Under the pieces are notes generated by a model. That model made no database searches. It was given only the letters and a program-made list of their open reading frames with translations, and was not told where the DNA came from. This document shows, in pieces, positions 52,236-64,000 of a stretch of DNA of 64,000 bases. Origin of the DNA: Syngnathus acus. Lineage: Eukaryota > Chordata > Actinopteri > Syngnathiformes > Syngnathidae. Position numbers and translations under genes: made by a program. Location: the NCBI RefSeq assembly GCF_901709675.1, contig NC_051094.1, positions 6,415,001 to 6,479,000 on the forward strand. The letters run 5' to 3'. The number at the start of each line of letters is the position of its first letter. Position 1 is the first letter of the stretch.

Positions 52236-52360
52236 CTTTTGCAGCGATAACAGCTTCCACTTATCTGGGAAGACTTTCGACCAGATGTTGGAGTGCGTCC
52301 GTGGGAACGTGTCTGTGGGAATTGTTGTCCATTCGCAAGCTCCTTCTGAGTCGCACTTAC
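52236..52360 (-). pseudogene. Tc1-like transposase relic, C-terminal part
   Basis: On the minus strand one frame reads VPTDALQHLVESLPR, a stop, then VEAVIAAKD. This is the typical C-terminal end of fish Tc1-like transposases (LVESLPRRVEAVIAAKGG in the family). The internal stop and the loss of everything upstream show it is dead. It has opposite orientation to the N-terminal relic at 50515-50715, so the two are separate insertions or a rearranged element. Confidence 0.7.
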
Positions 52361-55300
52361 TGTTTTAATTCATATCATGACCAAACACATCCAGCTTGAC
52401 TTTATAGCGCTTGCTTTGTCATGACTGAGCGGTGAGGGGCCTTCCTGCGATACACGATAGCAAGGCGACACGGGGGGATGGTGTGCAGCAATAGTAGGAA
52501 TATCGTCTTCCGGGTGTTGCTTGTTGTGTCCTCCGTGTAGCCACAGGGTGGCGACCCGGCTGATTACTCGACAACACGGTGACTCGCGTGAGTTACCGTG
52601 GCAATAATCACCTTGGCCTTCCTGAACCTAAACCTCCAAAAGCGTGGGCGTGCGTCCTGTGTGGGTTGACGAATGACTCCCACATCCTTAAAGTACATTG
52701 AAGCTGCAGCAGCTTGCTCAGTCAGCCGCCCTTTTCGCTCTCCGTCTCTAATCCCTTCGAACAAGATGAATTGGTGATATCTGATCTTCTTCCTTGGCTA
52801 ATGACCCCTTTGGCCCTAGCAAGCGTGGCCTTGTTGTTTTTTTGCATGTCCATCCACAGTCACAGAGCTTGCTGCTGTAGGCGCTGCGAAAATGATTGGT
52901 GGGTTTCCTGCTTCAGTCGCTGATAAATTGAATAACAGAAATGAGATTTTACATCTGCCAAGCTGCTCCCTCCTTGTTTGCTGCTCCCTACTTTTTTTTT
53001 CCCCAGCTCATCTCCTGTGCTAATTATTTTTATTAATGGCTTCTCTGAGTGCATTTGAGATGTCCGCAAGCTTCTTACATTTGCTTTGTAGCCTTTTCCA
53101 AGCGTCGACTTCCTGTGTCAGTTGATCGCAGGCTGGAGAGAAACGCGGAGACATTGTTAGATGACGCCAGCAGAAAGCTACGAAACATGTAATCTTAGCC
53201 CGGCTGCAGATGGTTCTTAGCGATTATTTCGCAAGGAATAAATGGAAAAGTCAAGACAGAGCCTTTTTGGGAGGTAATGATCTTGCTGAAAGCCCTATTA
53301 GTGGCATGAAAACAGCCTTCTTCCATGCTGGCTCCCATTCGTCAAAAACATGCAAACCAATTAGTATGAATGTGACTTTATGTTGCAATCTGGGCAGCCT
53401 TGTTAAACACGTGCATTCTGGGATTGACTTCTTCTGAAATCTAACCTCTAATTTCTTTGTCGTTGTCGTTCTTTCAAAAAAAGAGTGCTACTCATGTTTC
53501 CACATGTGTTTTTGGGCTCATATTTTCTGGAATCATTTGAATACACACCCGACCCCCATCGGCAAGTTTTTCCCTTCAGTCATGCATGTGGTCTTTTAGT
53601 TCTGAGCACTTTATCGTGATGACTTCCCGTTTCTCTCTGTGTCAGGCCACTGATGGCACCGTCAGCTTTTACTTTGTAGAAATCAGTCAAGTGCGCGTGA
53701 GACATATTTTCTCATCACTCCTTGGGGCAGTTATTATTGAGCCCTAATGAGAGCTGCCTAGCAACAAGTGACCATGCAATTGTGACATCACAGGAATAAT
53801 AATAATAAACTAGAATTTGTCTTTATTCTACTTTGAGTTAAAATGTTAGAAAGAGTTGCAGAACCAGAATACTAAGAAAAAATAAGCTTTTATTTGTAGG
53901 GTTCAAAACATTGGTCAACCTTTGTCTTTTGATTGTGTAATAATAATGTGTATAAATAGTTTATTGTGTGCCTTTTAAGTTTTTATTTATTTACTTATCT
54001 TGCCTATAGTTATTTATTTTCCACACACACCATCATTTGCATTTGAAATAAAAGCACCACATCATCAGTTCGAAAGCCGATCCTGATGAGGAAACCTGCT
54101 GGGCCGCTCTCTCTTTCAGCGCTAATCATACCTCAGCAAGTGAGACCCCGGCACAAGCCGAGACCCGCTGTGTCATCTGGAACCACTACAGTATTACACT
54201 CAATTGTTTGTATGACTAGCATTCATGCGCATCCACGTGTGTGCGCTATGTATTCGTCTCAGCGCACTCATCCACAGTTGCCCACCTGCTTTATGCGAGG
54301 GGAGGGGTACAAAAAGAGCGACCTCGCCACCTCTGTTCTTTACATATGGTAATTCCTTTTCACCCGCATGGCTGCCGACAACCTCTTAGCTTGTCAGTCG
54401 CGGCCTCTCATGTACGTCTGTGCGAATGCAAGATGGAGTGAAGCACCTGTGGGAGAAGCCATGAATGAGAGAAAAGAAACCTGCGAGGCTCTTGGAAAAG
54501 TGGGAATAATTACATTGCGCTCGCAGAGAGCTGTAACACAAAGTCCCTTATAAATCCTTTTTCATTTCTCGTATTGACACAGTGACACCACCACCATCTG
54601 GAGACTTTCTAATTGTAGGATTCACCTTTCAATCTATAAGGTCTCTTTGTTGTATAAAAGTGAGTCACCATATATTTGTCAAACTGCGTTGCTCAAATCA
54701 AAGGCACTCGCTAGGCTAACATTTGTATAGTATGTTTTGTATTTCTGATTGTACCGCTTAATAGTTACCCCAAAAATGCCTGTCAAAATAAGGTTCTTTT
54801 CCAAAGCTGGTTCTCGGGTTTGTTTTCGATCGAGGTTCTGAATCTGCGGCGACGGACGTAACCCACATTTGTCCGTGAATTGGAAAACGGCGCTGTCTCG
54901 GACTAACCTGCCATCTTGGGCCGCATGACTACATGTTCTTAATTGCTGTGTCAACTAGATTTTTTGCACGCTGTTCATGACCGCGAATCCACATATGTTG
55001 TTTCCGTCAGAAATCAGGGCTCCTTGTAATTACCACCTGTCTGTGACAAACCCAAAATGGGTCCGCAACCCCCTTGTGTGAGTTGAGAATGCCCTTCCCA
55101 GTTTTTACTGTAAAGCATTTTGACATCATATTCACTTGCGTCTCTCCAATATGCAGTCTAAGAACCAAATTACCACTTCAGGTGAAATTTACAGTGGATC
55201 TGTTTTGTTTTTTTGTATTGATGATCACGCTTTGTCTCCCTTTCCGTCTTTCATCACTCGCTTTCATCAGAGGCGGTTTCTTCTAAATGGCCCGAACAAT

Positions 55301-56622
55301 GATAGATGACATTCTTAGCCACGCCTCTTTGGTCAGGAAAGCTCAAGAATGAAATATTGTTCTGTATGCATGTGTCATACAGTATGTGTGTTACTTATTA
55401 TAGCTCGAGGCTAAGCTAATGTATTGTTTGATTGATTGAACGACACAAAAAGTCAATACCAGGGTATTTTCGTGTTTTGTCTTCCTTGCTTGGATGGCCT
55501 GAGAAGTTGATGAGAAAACAAAAGCGCTGATCCACTGCCATGCTTTAATTTAAATACGTTGTTAATGTAAATGTAGCATTTTAGATTCAATGTTTTTGTG
55601 CAGGTGTTTGTTTTTTTTTGTTTGGCATGCGGTTATCATAGAATATGTGAGGACGCGTAATGAAAATGTTGATTTAAGGACGTGATGCTTATAGTATTTC
55701 CTCAACGGTGTGCTTAAAACACTGCGGCCGTCTCTCTTTGAGCTTTTACGTCCTGTCATGTTTCACCGTTGTTCCTTCTGTCTCATTTGTTTACAATGCA
55801 GTTGTTCGCCGGCGTGCAATGAAAGCGCCGTGAAACATGATGTAAACTCGGATAGCATAATGGCTTGTTTGCCCTGCTTTCGTGCGGGCTTTCAGTTGGT
55901 AAATAATGTAACTCTCAAAAGCAGTCGATTAAAATGTGGGCGAGCGGCGCGGCAGATTTATGCTGTCTTCTAAGGGGAGCGGGTCAATAGACAATCTGTG
56001 TCTGTATCACTGCTGCAGGGGTGGTTGCGTGTGTAATTGCGTGTGTTCTGGATTAAAAATAAAAAGAACTTTCTTGGCTTCTCACTAATGTTTTGGTGGC
56101 TCCATCAATTTTAATGACCTTTAGTATCTATAGAGACAGACTGGATTTTTTTTTTTGTATAGTTTATATGCAGGAAATAATTTATCCATAATTTAAGATG
56201 CTAGAGACTTTGACATAGATTTTTTTTTATAATCTTGGATATAAAAAAAAAAGTTTTCTGCAACTCCATTGGAAAACCGAATGACCATTAATCAGAACCC
56301 CCTGTTTGTCAAAATGCAAAGTTTATTAAAGCATCGAGTGGCTGACCCGTGAGGATGTCGGTGCTCGGGAACCCTAGAAAGCTGGAGTTTGAATAACCGC
56401 AGGGTAAAAAACATTTAGCGACATGACCCCTACTCAAGGGTATAATAATTCCGCTTCCATAGGCTGGGTTTATATATTTCCCATTTCCTTACATCAATGT
56501 GCTGCTATTTGCGCATGGGCGAGCGGTGCGAAGAGGTGGAAATTGAATTAGTTTCCATATATTGTCCTCCCCGCTTCTCACTCCACCTTAAGCTTTCGCA
56601 GCTATATCTGTTTGCCTCATGG

Positions 56623-56648
56623 AGGGGCGGGGGGAGGGAGGGAGAGGG
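56623..56648 (+). other. Potential G-quadruplex tract
   Basis: The plus strand carries five closely spaced G-runs of three or more (GGGG, GGGGGG, GGG, GGG, GGG) with loops of one to three bases. This meets the usual four-run G-quadruplex pattern on the sense strand of the intron. Function is unknown. Confidence 0.6.
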
Positions 56649-57484
56649 ATGAAGATGGGCCGTGTGGGTTCCAGGCTTGCCAAAGCTGTTACCATTTTAC
56701 CGTTCATACGTTTAGCACTGTTCCGTTCAATCCTACGCATGAGTGTCTCCATGCATGTGATGTAAACAATGGCCGTAATGTTTGTGGCAGTGCAGGGCCT
56801 TCCTAACCATGAGCCCCCACGTGCGTTGGCCAGGGCTTGCATGATATAGCAGCTCAATTTGTTCTCCCCACGCTGTCTTCTGGCTCACTCACTCACTTCC
56901 TGTCAGCTCCTAATAACGCTGCGCTGTAAAAATCTGCCCGTGGGACTCAATAACACAAAGTGTCCCTGTTATTGTTTCTCATAAGGTTTTTTTTATTTTT
57001 TTTGCTTTTGTTAGGGAAGTGAAGTAGAGGTTGCGTTTTTGTTAATAGGTTTTTTTTGTCCCCCATCCCCTGATTAGCTCCTGCGACCTCACATGCTCGC
57101 TTCGCCTCCAGGCAGGTGTAAAAGTGTCGTAATGACTTTGCGGTTTTGTCGTCTTTCTGTGGTGATCTCCTTTTTGTTTCCTAGCGTCTTCTTACCTCGC
57201 CATCTCACTCTCTCGTCTCCCGCCTCCTCCTTTCTTGCAGGTGCGAATGGAGCTGTCCTCCAGGTTACGAGAGTGTTGATGTGTGTTGGTGGCCACATTT
57301 AGGAGTGTTTAATAGTTAAAGCACCCAGTTGCCTGTTCTATATTTAGCTCTGATAATGTTTTACTGAATCCTTTGGTGAGAAAGTCACTTTTTGTCTGTC
57401 TGTCTGCCATTATATGACGCACTAGTTGCAAAGTTTGTCCCCACTGTTACCTGAAAGAATCCCAGCCCAAGTATATATAGCTTA

Positions 57485-57853
57485 CCGTATTTTCCGCACT
57501 ACAAGGCGCACCGGATTATAAGGCGCACCTTCAATGAATGGCCCATTTTATAACTTTGTCCATATATAAGGCGCACCGGATTATCAGGCGCATAGAATAA
57601 ATAACTCAACATTGCTCAAACGTTAACGCAATCACAATATATTAACACTTGAAATCGTGAAAACAACGATATATCAATAACTCAACGTTGCTCAAACGTT
57701 AATATCACACAACACACAAAATAAACACGTAAAGCTTACTTTAAAAGGTTAGTCCTTATCCACGAATCCATATTGGTCCATATATAAGACGCATTGTCGG
57801 CTTTTGAGAAAATTGGAGGTTTTTAGGTGCGCCTTATAGTGCGGAAAATACGG
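57485..57853. mobile_element. TA-flanked MITE, 'ATAAGGCGCACC' fish family
   Basis: This 369-bp element begins CCGTATTTTCCGCACTA and ends with its inverse TAGTGCGGAAAATACGG, both flanked by TA (57483-57484, 57854-57855). Sub-terminal copies of AAGGCGCACCGGATTAT occur at the left, and GGTGCGCCTTATAGTG closes the right. An internal phrase (AACTCAACATTGCTCAAACG, then TTAA) is repeated about 76 bp later. There is no coding capacity. The TA duplication suggests a Tc1/mariner-type mover, but the superfamily is uncertain. The well-matched ends suggest a fairly young insertion. Confidence 0.85.
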
Positions 57854-60800
57854 TACTATATCAAAGTAAACTATTAGAGTTTCAGTTTACTGTCCTAAAT
57901 ATGTTACTTTAAAGTTGTTTGGTTTTTATGTTAAAGCCCAGCCTCCAAACTTAGCAGAAGGTCACCCTCGGCTTGATTTTTCTGCATGTGTCGAAATTTG
58001 TGAGATAATACTGTTGCTAATCCCTCACAAGGTCAGCACTTGTATTGGGTGATTATCCCCCACTGTTTATTCATAATTCCCGCTGATGCCATTTCCTCCT
58101 GCTGCCTCTGACCATTGACCTGTCATTTACCGTCTATTGTTGCCTTGTTTTGGGTCCACCTTGGAGGCCGCTGTCCACGCCAGCATCCTCCTCTTTATCT
58201 CAGTGGGATTGTCCCTGCTTACAGAAAGCTTATTGAGGGATTTAAATGCAAAGCGTATATCTACTTAAAGGCCATTTTTTGCCTGTTGTGCTCTAATCTC
58301 GTCTTTCATCATCTCTCCTTGCGCTCTTGTCATCACCTTGTGGAAAGTCGCTTTTTGACTCTCTCCTACCCACATTGTGTACAGCTTCCCGCTGTTCGTA
58401 TGACAGCGGAGCTTTAAATCATTCAGGTGACTTGGCAGTGGCAATAATGTGCGGCACATCAGTGCTGTTTGAATATCTTAGCGCGTGACCCTTAAACGTG
58501 TTGCTGTTGTAGCAGCAGCAGCTCTGGCAAATAGCTTCAGAGTCAAACAGCGAGCCGCTCATCATTTGATCAAGCGCATTCACGGAGCACCCCCCCGACC
58601 CCGACATGTGTTTGTCTATGTACGTGATTGTATGATAAAAGGCTTTTGGAAATTGCTCCTCTTTAAACATAACGCGCAGTGGGGGGTCGTACTCGTGATT
58701 TCGTGAAAGACTACGTGTGCTTGACTGGCAGCAAGGTTGTCGCTTCCACCTTGAAGCTGAAATGATTCTTCCGCCAAATTTTTTTTTTTTCCACAGCAGT
58801 GACCTTGTTAGTTTGAGATTCACGTGGCCACTTAAATTTTATAACTCGATATTTTTGCGACTCATTTGCCAACCCATATCAAATCAGTTCTTATTTTGGC
58901 AGCCATTTTAGTTCTCACCTTTTTTGTAGAAAATATATCTTTTATTTATTTCAGTTGTGCTCCACGAAAACAAATGAAACAGAAGGAAAGATTTGAGTCT
59001 TGTTTTAGTTTTTTGACTAATACACAGCATCTCAAGTTCAACACATAATTTTGACACTATACTACTGTATTTATAAAATAAAATAGGTTTTATTATCAAA
59101 CAAACCAAACAAAAACGTGTTCATGGCTTGCACCTACCCTGTACTTAAGTTTTTTTTTTTTCTTGCTGAGCAATCGCCAAAATTATTCCACTGCATTAAG
59201 TTTGCAACGTGATAAATCCTGTTGAGGCAAATTTAATTAATATTGTTCCTGAAAATAAATTAAGTGGTCTAAAAGGACTGCAGGGCTTCAGTGCTTGTTG
59301 ACTGCTCCTTAATTACTGTACTGTAAGTGTTCAATTTACTAGTTAGCTATAGTAAGATGTTTTTAATTCCTCTCTGACATTCAGATTCATTTTGATTTAA
59401 TATACTGAATAATTTGTAAAGGTCAGGACTATTGATTCCTCAAGGATATTTTCCAAATGATGTAATTTCATTAAATCTCCCTGTTAAAAGGTTTTACTTC
59501 ACTCCTCTGGTCTCACTTGTTCCGCCATCTTGCTGCCAGGTCCTCGCCTGGTTTCACCTTTACATATTCTAATCTTTCTCGGCACTCTCCTGCTGTCCTC
59601 CCTCCTTGTGTTATCAGTGTGTCCTGTAAAGCTTCATTTACAGAGCAGCCCTAATCAGATGTGTACCAGTGGAGGGCAGTTTGTGAGAGCAGCATGCAGC
59701 CTGATAGATAGGACGGCTTATCAGAAGGGGTGCGCGTCTTAAGCTCTCAATTATATGCCTGACGCCCAAACGCACGGCGGAGGCGCATGCATGCATGGTT
59801 CCATGCACTTTCTGTGGCTTATGAAGAAGGTTTCTGTTATTCTTGTCAATGTGTATCTGTCTTTCGCAACTCAATCAAGCTTGACCCCCAGTGTTTTTAA
59901 TTCGAGACCTAACCCTAAGCCTGACTAATGTACAATTTAAGCCTTCCTTTAGTTCTAATGCAGCGTATGTGATTCTGCCCTCCCCGAGAGTGCTCTGATC
60001 TGTTGAATGACACCTTAAGGACACAAAAAGAATTGGATGACAATAAATACACATTTTGTTTTTAAAACATCGCTTACGCTAAAGTCAATGTAAAATCCCA
60101 TTGATGTTAACAGGAAATTAACATTGATTTTGGGAGTGATATTCTTTAAAATAACAAATAATTACACTTAAAATGCTGTCGGAACAGACACTTTTTATTC
60201 AGATAGTTATTCATCTAAAGAATTTCACGTAAGAGTCCATGTATAGCTGAATAGACGTCAGTGACAGCTCCTGTCAATACAACACTATCATCATGTAAGA
60301 TTTGAAAAACCTAAATATACTATATATGTTTTTAACCTTCTGATAGGCATAACGTATACTATTGTATATTGCTAAACCTAGCAAAACAACAATAGGTTCA
60401 GTCTTATCATCGCTACAGCTGTCATGCCATAACAAGAAACCTCAGCAAAATCAGTCCGACTTGTAAATGTGTGCAAGCGCTGGCGGTGCAGTACAACTGA
60501 CAAGGCTGAGATGTGTGTTTTAAATGAATTTCCACGTTCTAAGATGTTGACAAGCTTAAGGTGCTTTGATTGTTCCGCTGGAAAGGTTCCAGAAGGTCAA
60601 ACTGTTCAACCAAATTAAAGTGTCTGTTACGACTCCATCAAATTATTCATCTTTTGATGCTTTATCATACAACGAAAATACTCAACCTTGGCAGAAGTTG
60701 CCATCAACTCATCCTTGTAATAGTATTTCAATAATTTGTCTCTGATTGGAACTTTATAACGTTTCGGGTATTTGAATGTTTTAGCTAATAACCCAGAAGT

Positions 60801-63301
60801 TGCCTGAGGATGTGTTTCAAGTACTGGATCAGAGGCAGCGGGAATTGTCCTTGAGCACTTTGAGAATGCGCTTGTGGACAGTTAAATGAGACGATCCAGT
60901 ACTGTAAAGCACAACAAATGTCCTGAAAATGCAGTCCATTAACATTTCACCTGCTATATTAAATGTTAGCATCATCTGCAGGTGAATGCAAAAACAAGGG
61001 AGCTTTCTATTCTATTCTCCTTATAAGGCCATTTAGAATTTGTAGAAACGAGATGCAAGGTTTAAATCAAATGAAGCATGAATAGGTTGCGACAGTTCAC
61101 AGATGATTCAAATTTTGAATTTCACCCAAACGGCTGCTGACTGTCGGCCACAAATGAAAAGTTTTCGCAGACGCCAGTGCACTACGTTACAGTTTGGCCA
61201 TGGAGTGCCGTGTATGAGGAACACAGCTTGACCTTGCTTTTCTGCTCTGCCGTTACCCAAGTCTCCAGTGCTGACAGCCATATGATATTTCTAACCACTT
61301 AAAATATGGCTACGTCTTGACCTGTAAAATCTGACCGCCCCTTTAAATCATTTTACTGCCCATAAGAAAGCTTCTTACAACCGGGGGAAGGTTGTGTCTC
61401 AAAGCCTCAAGGGGATGTGACCAGTCCTTGCTTAAGTAATCATCAGCATCATCATTACCAATATTTTCTGACCTTTATGAAATGATGAAATACCATTATG
61501 AAATAGGGGATGTGAGACTTTTTTATTTTAATTGGACTAATGCCATAATGGCCATCTCAGCTCTGCCCGCTTAAGTTAAGCCTGGTTAAACGCATCGGTC
61601 TGAACAAGACAACAATGCTTTAAATAGGTGACTGAGGCTAGCAAATGCGCTACAGAGCGTTGGCGTGTGTTTATTTTTATCATTTCTGGTAGCGCTATAA
61701 TCAGTTTGTGTAACTTGTAGCTTATCTGCGTGAAACTAATCTTGCATAGCTGTTGGGTTCATCTGTTAACTCCGTTTCCCATAGTGTGAAACCAAGCCTT
61801 GTGCCTTTTAGGTCCAAGGAAAAAAAAAAAAACTGTCAACACATCAGATTTGATCGAAACCGACTGGCCGAAATGTATTCACAGAAATCAATATCAATAT
61901 GATCTTTGTGCTCACGTGCCACGTGTGTCATTTTGTGTTTGCATTTTGAAAATAATGTCAGACTGCTTTGCTAAAAAGGTTGTGTTGGGTTTAGTTAACC
62001 TTCCCAGTAATCTGCCGAAAAGCAGCCCGATTACACAAAGGCTTGCTTTCAGAGCTCCTGCTTTGGCAGGAAAGCGGCTATTATAAGGTCAGTGTTACCT
62101 TTATTATTTCTTATTAGTGGACGTGAGACCTCATGGGAGTTTTTACATAAATACACAGTGAAATGGCAATTGGCATCCTGCCTCACGCCAAGGAGACACA
62201 CCCCGGGGAGCTCGGCTCGACATTGACGCTGTGTTTTTGTGTTTATTGTTTGGACATAAGCGTAGACAAAGTCAAAAGCCAGACACGCTTCCACCTCCGA
62301 CATCGGATTTCTGCCGCTCGATTTCTCATCTGTGACTGCATGTGTGCATTTTTCTTGTCGCAAAAGGACCACGTTTGTGAGACAAGAGGGCCCCGGGATT
62401 GATTCGAGTGCCTCTCCATTCTCTACGACTGCGTTGCGCCGTGGGTCGTCCACAAAGGGGCCTCCGCCATAATGCGGATCCTGTGCGGCATTTTGTAAAC
62501 ACCTCCTCCTGTCTTCTGAGCACAATAAAAGATGCCTAAGTGGCCTTGGCTCCTGGCGAGCAATCAATGCCGACATAACCTGCAATATGCACAAATATAC
62601 AATCACTCCCCGGCTTTCAAAGTCCTCATCCCTGCGATCGGGCATAAAGAGTTGGAATGGAGTGCCGCCGGCTTTATTGTGTATTGAAGAGAATGTGTGC
62701 GAAGTGGCTTATGGTTTTCTTCTTTATTGTTGTTGTAAACTGTAATGGACTTTTCAGCATCTTCTTTATTTGAGCTGCTACTCAACCAATTATTTAAACG
62801 AAAAAAAATAAAGGGGCCGCCGCAGAAACAACTTTTATTGTAAATCCTAGCAGATTCCACTGTTCCGGTACACACATCAATAAAGTGAAATGAATGGAAA
62901 TTGATGCAGGAATATGAAATCCTCAGTAGCATATGGCGTTTACATTGGCAGTCCAAGCATGAAATAGGGCTTATTCTCTTTCAAACGCACCTATCTCAGC
63001 CTCATCCGGTCGTGCTTAACACTCTCTCACTACTTACTATGCGCAGACCATAGTCCATTGCTAAGTGCAAGTGAAAAAAGCTATTAAGTCGCTGGAAGGG
63101 AGCTGTGTGTGTGTGTGTGCGTGCATACGCATTTGTCCATGTGTGTTTATGAGAGGGAGACTGACAGGATGACAGATTGCTGCTCATTCCGAAACATGAC
63201 ATTCTAATCGGTGTGAATGTTAATTAAGAGACTTTATTGAAATGTTTCTGGTGGCTACAGAAATTGAAGGCTTAGTGAAATGAATGCATGCTATAGGCAG
63301 G

Positions 63302-63320
63302 GAGAGAGAGAGAGAGAGAG
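63302..63320. repeat. (GA)n microsatellite
   Basis: Nineteen bases of GA repeat are followed directly by a short TG run (TGTGTTTGTGTGTC). Confidence 0.9.
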
Positions 63321-64000
63321 TGTGTTTGTGTGTCTTGAGTGGATATCAAACGTCTGCACACCCATGTTCAAATGCCAGGTTTTCCTTACATGAGACCAAC
63401 ATAGATGTTTTCAGAATTTGTTCCACCATTGTGAGCTACAAGTCATAATGACAAATAATGCATGATAGTAATAAAATAAACGATTGATGTAATGTGGTTG
63501 CACAAGCGTGAGTGTTTGTGTTCTAACTGGGGCTGGCTGTGTTCAGAATGAATAATTCACGTTCACATTTAAATGACTGTAAATAGGAGTCAGCACGTAC
63601 ATTTAAAATGCCTTTGATTAACCCCACATAAACTTCTGCGTTTTTTTAAAAGGCTTTAACAATTCAATAGCTGCTCCGGATCATTAGATTTTTTTATTTC
63701 TTTATTTTTTTGGTCAATGCATTGGTCCCATTAGATGATTGTTACTCCACTGATTCAGACCTTAATGGAAGCCGCTTCTCATAAGGAATTATGAACTGAA
63801 TATCTTATTTGCACAACTGCTGAGGTTTAAGACTTAAGATTGTTGTCTTAACTTCACAGTCCACTTTAACTTCACCTGAGTTGGAGTTTGGAGGTGGGGT
63901 CCTGTACCTAAAGTTGTTTTTTTGAATGACAGTCCCGCTAGTTAAAAACCATAGAGTATAAAACGATTTAATTTCATGGATTGTTTAGCCCAGAAGTGTT

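Larger units (their letters stand above)
51560..64000 (+). other. FBXL17: FBXL17 intron, 5' part (partial, phase 1)
   Basis: The intron starts at GTAGGC and runs out of the window, so it is over 12.4 kb long. It holds a Tc1-like relic (52236-52360), a G-quadruplex-prone tract (56623-56648), a TA-flanked MITE (57485-57853) and a GA microsatellite (63302-63320). No further FBXL17 exon was found. The longest frame, 198 codons on the minus strand (62049-62645), has no domain I know. Stretches at 53.0-56.5, 58-61.7 and 62.7-63.2 kb show nothing I can name. Confidence 0.8.

Noticed and set aside
62049-62645. 198-codon minus-strand open frame
   Set aside because: No recognisable domain or motif and no splice or promoter context. 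It lies in intron with moderately raised GC, where frames of this size can arise by chance.
1-64000. CRISPR arrays, operons, phage or plasmid features
   Set aside because: The sequence is spliced vertebrate DNA. No regularly spaced direct repeats, ribosome-binding sites or gene clusters are present.

Overview
This is vertebrate genomic DNA, most likely from a percomorph-type teleost fish. Coding sequence is very sparse, at three confident exons totalling 316 bp in 64 kb. The exons have canonical GT-AG splice sites. The interspersed repeats are families common in fish: hAT-like MITEs with CAGGGGTGTCAAACTC termini, the TA-flanked 'ATAAGGCGCACC' MITE, and Tc1-like transposase relics. No bacterial, phage, viral or plasmid gene organisation is visible.

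The window lies inside one plus-strand gene, FBXL17, which encodes an F-box/leucine-rich-repeat substrate receptor of an SCF ubiquitin ligase. Three consecutive exons are present at 475-582, 10423-10553 and 51483-51559. They encode part of the C-terminal leucine-rich-repeat array. The phases fit end to end: a phase 0 junction between the first two, a phase 2 junction between the second and third, and a phase 1 exit. The F-box exons lie to the left of the window and the last repeats and stop codon to the right. The introns are a partial one (1-474), one of 9.8 kb (583-10422), one of 40.9 kb (10554-51482) and a partial one (51560-64000).

The most interesting object is an unannotated exon-like segment at 25938-26069, inside the 40.9-kb intron. 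It is 132 bp (44 codons), open throughout and bounded by AG and GTATGT. It begins and ends in phase 2, the same phase as the host intron, so it could be spliced into FBXL17 without shifting the frame. Its G+C is about 39% and 27% at codon positions 1 and 2 but about 73% at position 3, a coding-like signature. I do not recognise the peptide. It is the best candidate here for an undescribed alternative exon, or for an exon of another transcript.

The rest is intronic. It contains two opposite-facing hAT-like MITEs (3280-3587, 21046-21351), two copies of a palindromic MITE family (28703-28812, 39212-39356), the TA-flanked MITE (57485-57853) and two Tc1-like transposase fragments on either side of the last exon (about 50.5 and 52.3 kb). 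It also contains microsatellites, notably (CA)39 at 51081-51157, purine/pyrimidine-skewed tracts and two short tandem duplications. A few homeodomain- and POU-site-rich stretches could be conserved enhancers. Most other open reading frames look like chance ORFs in intron sequence.
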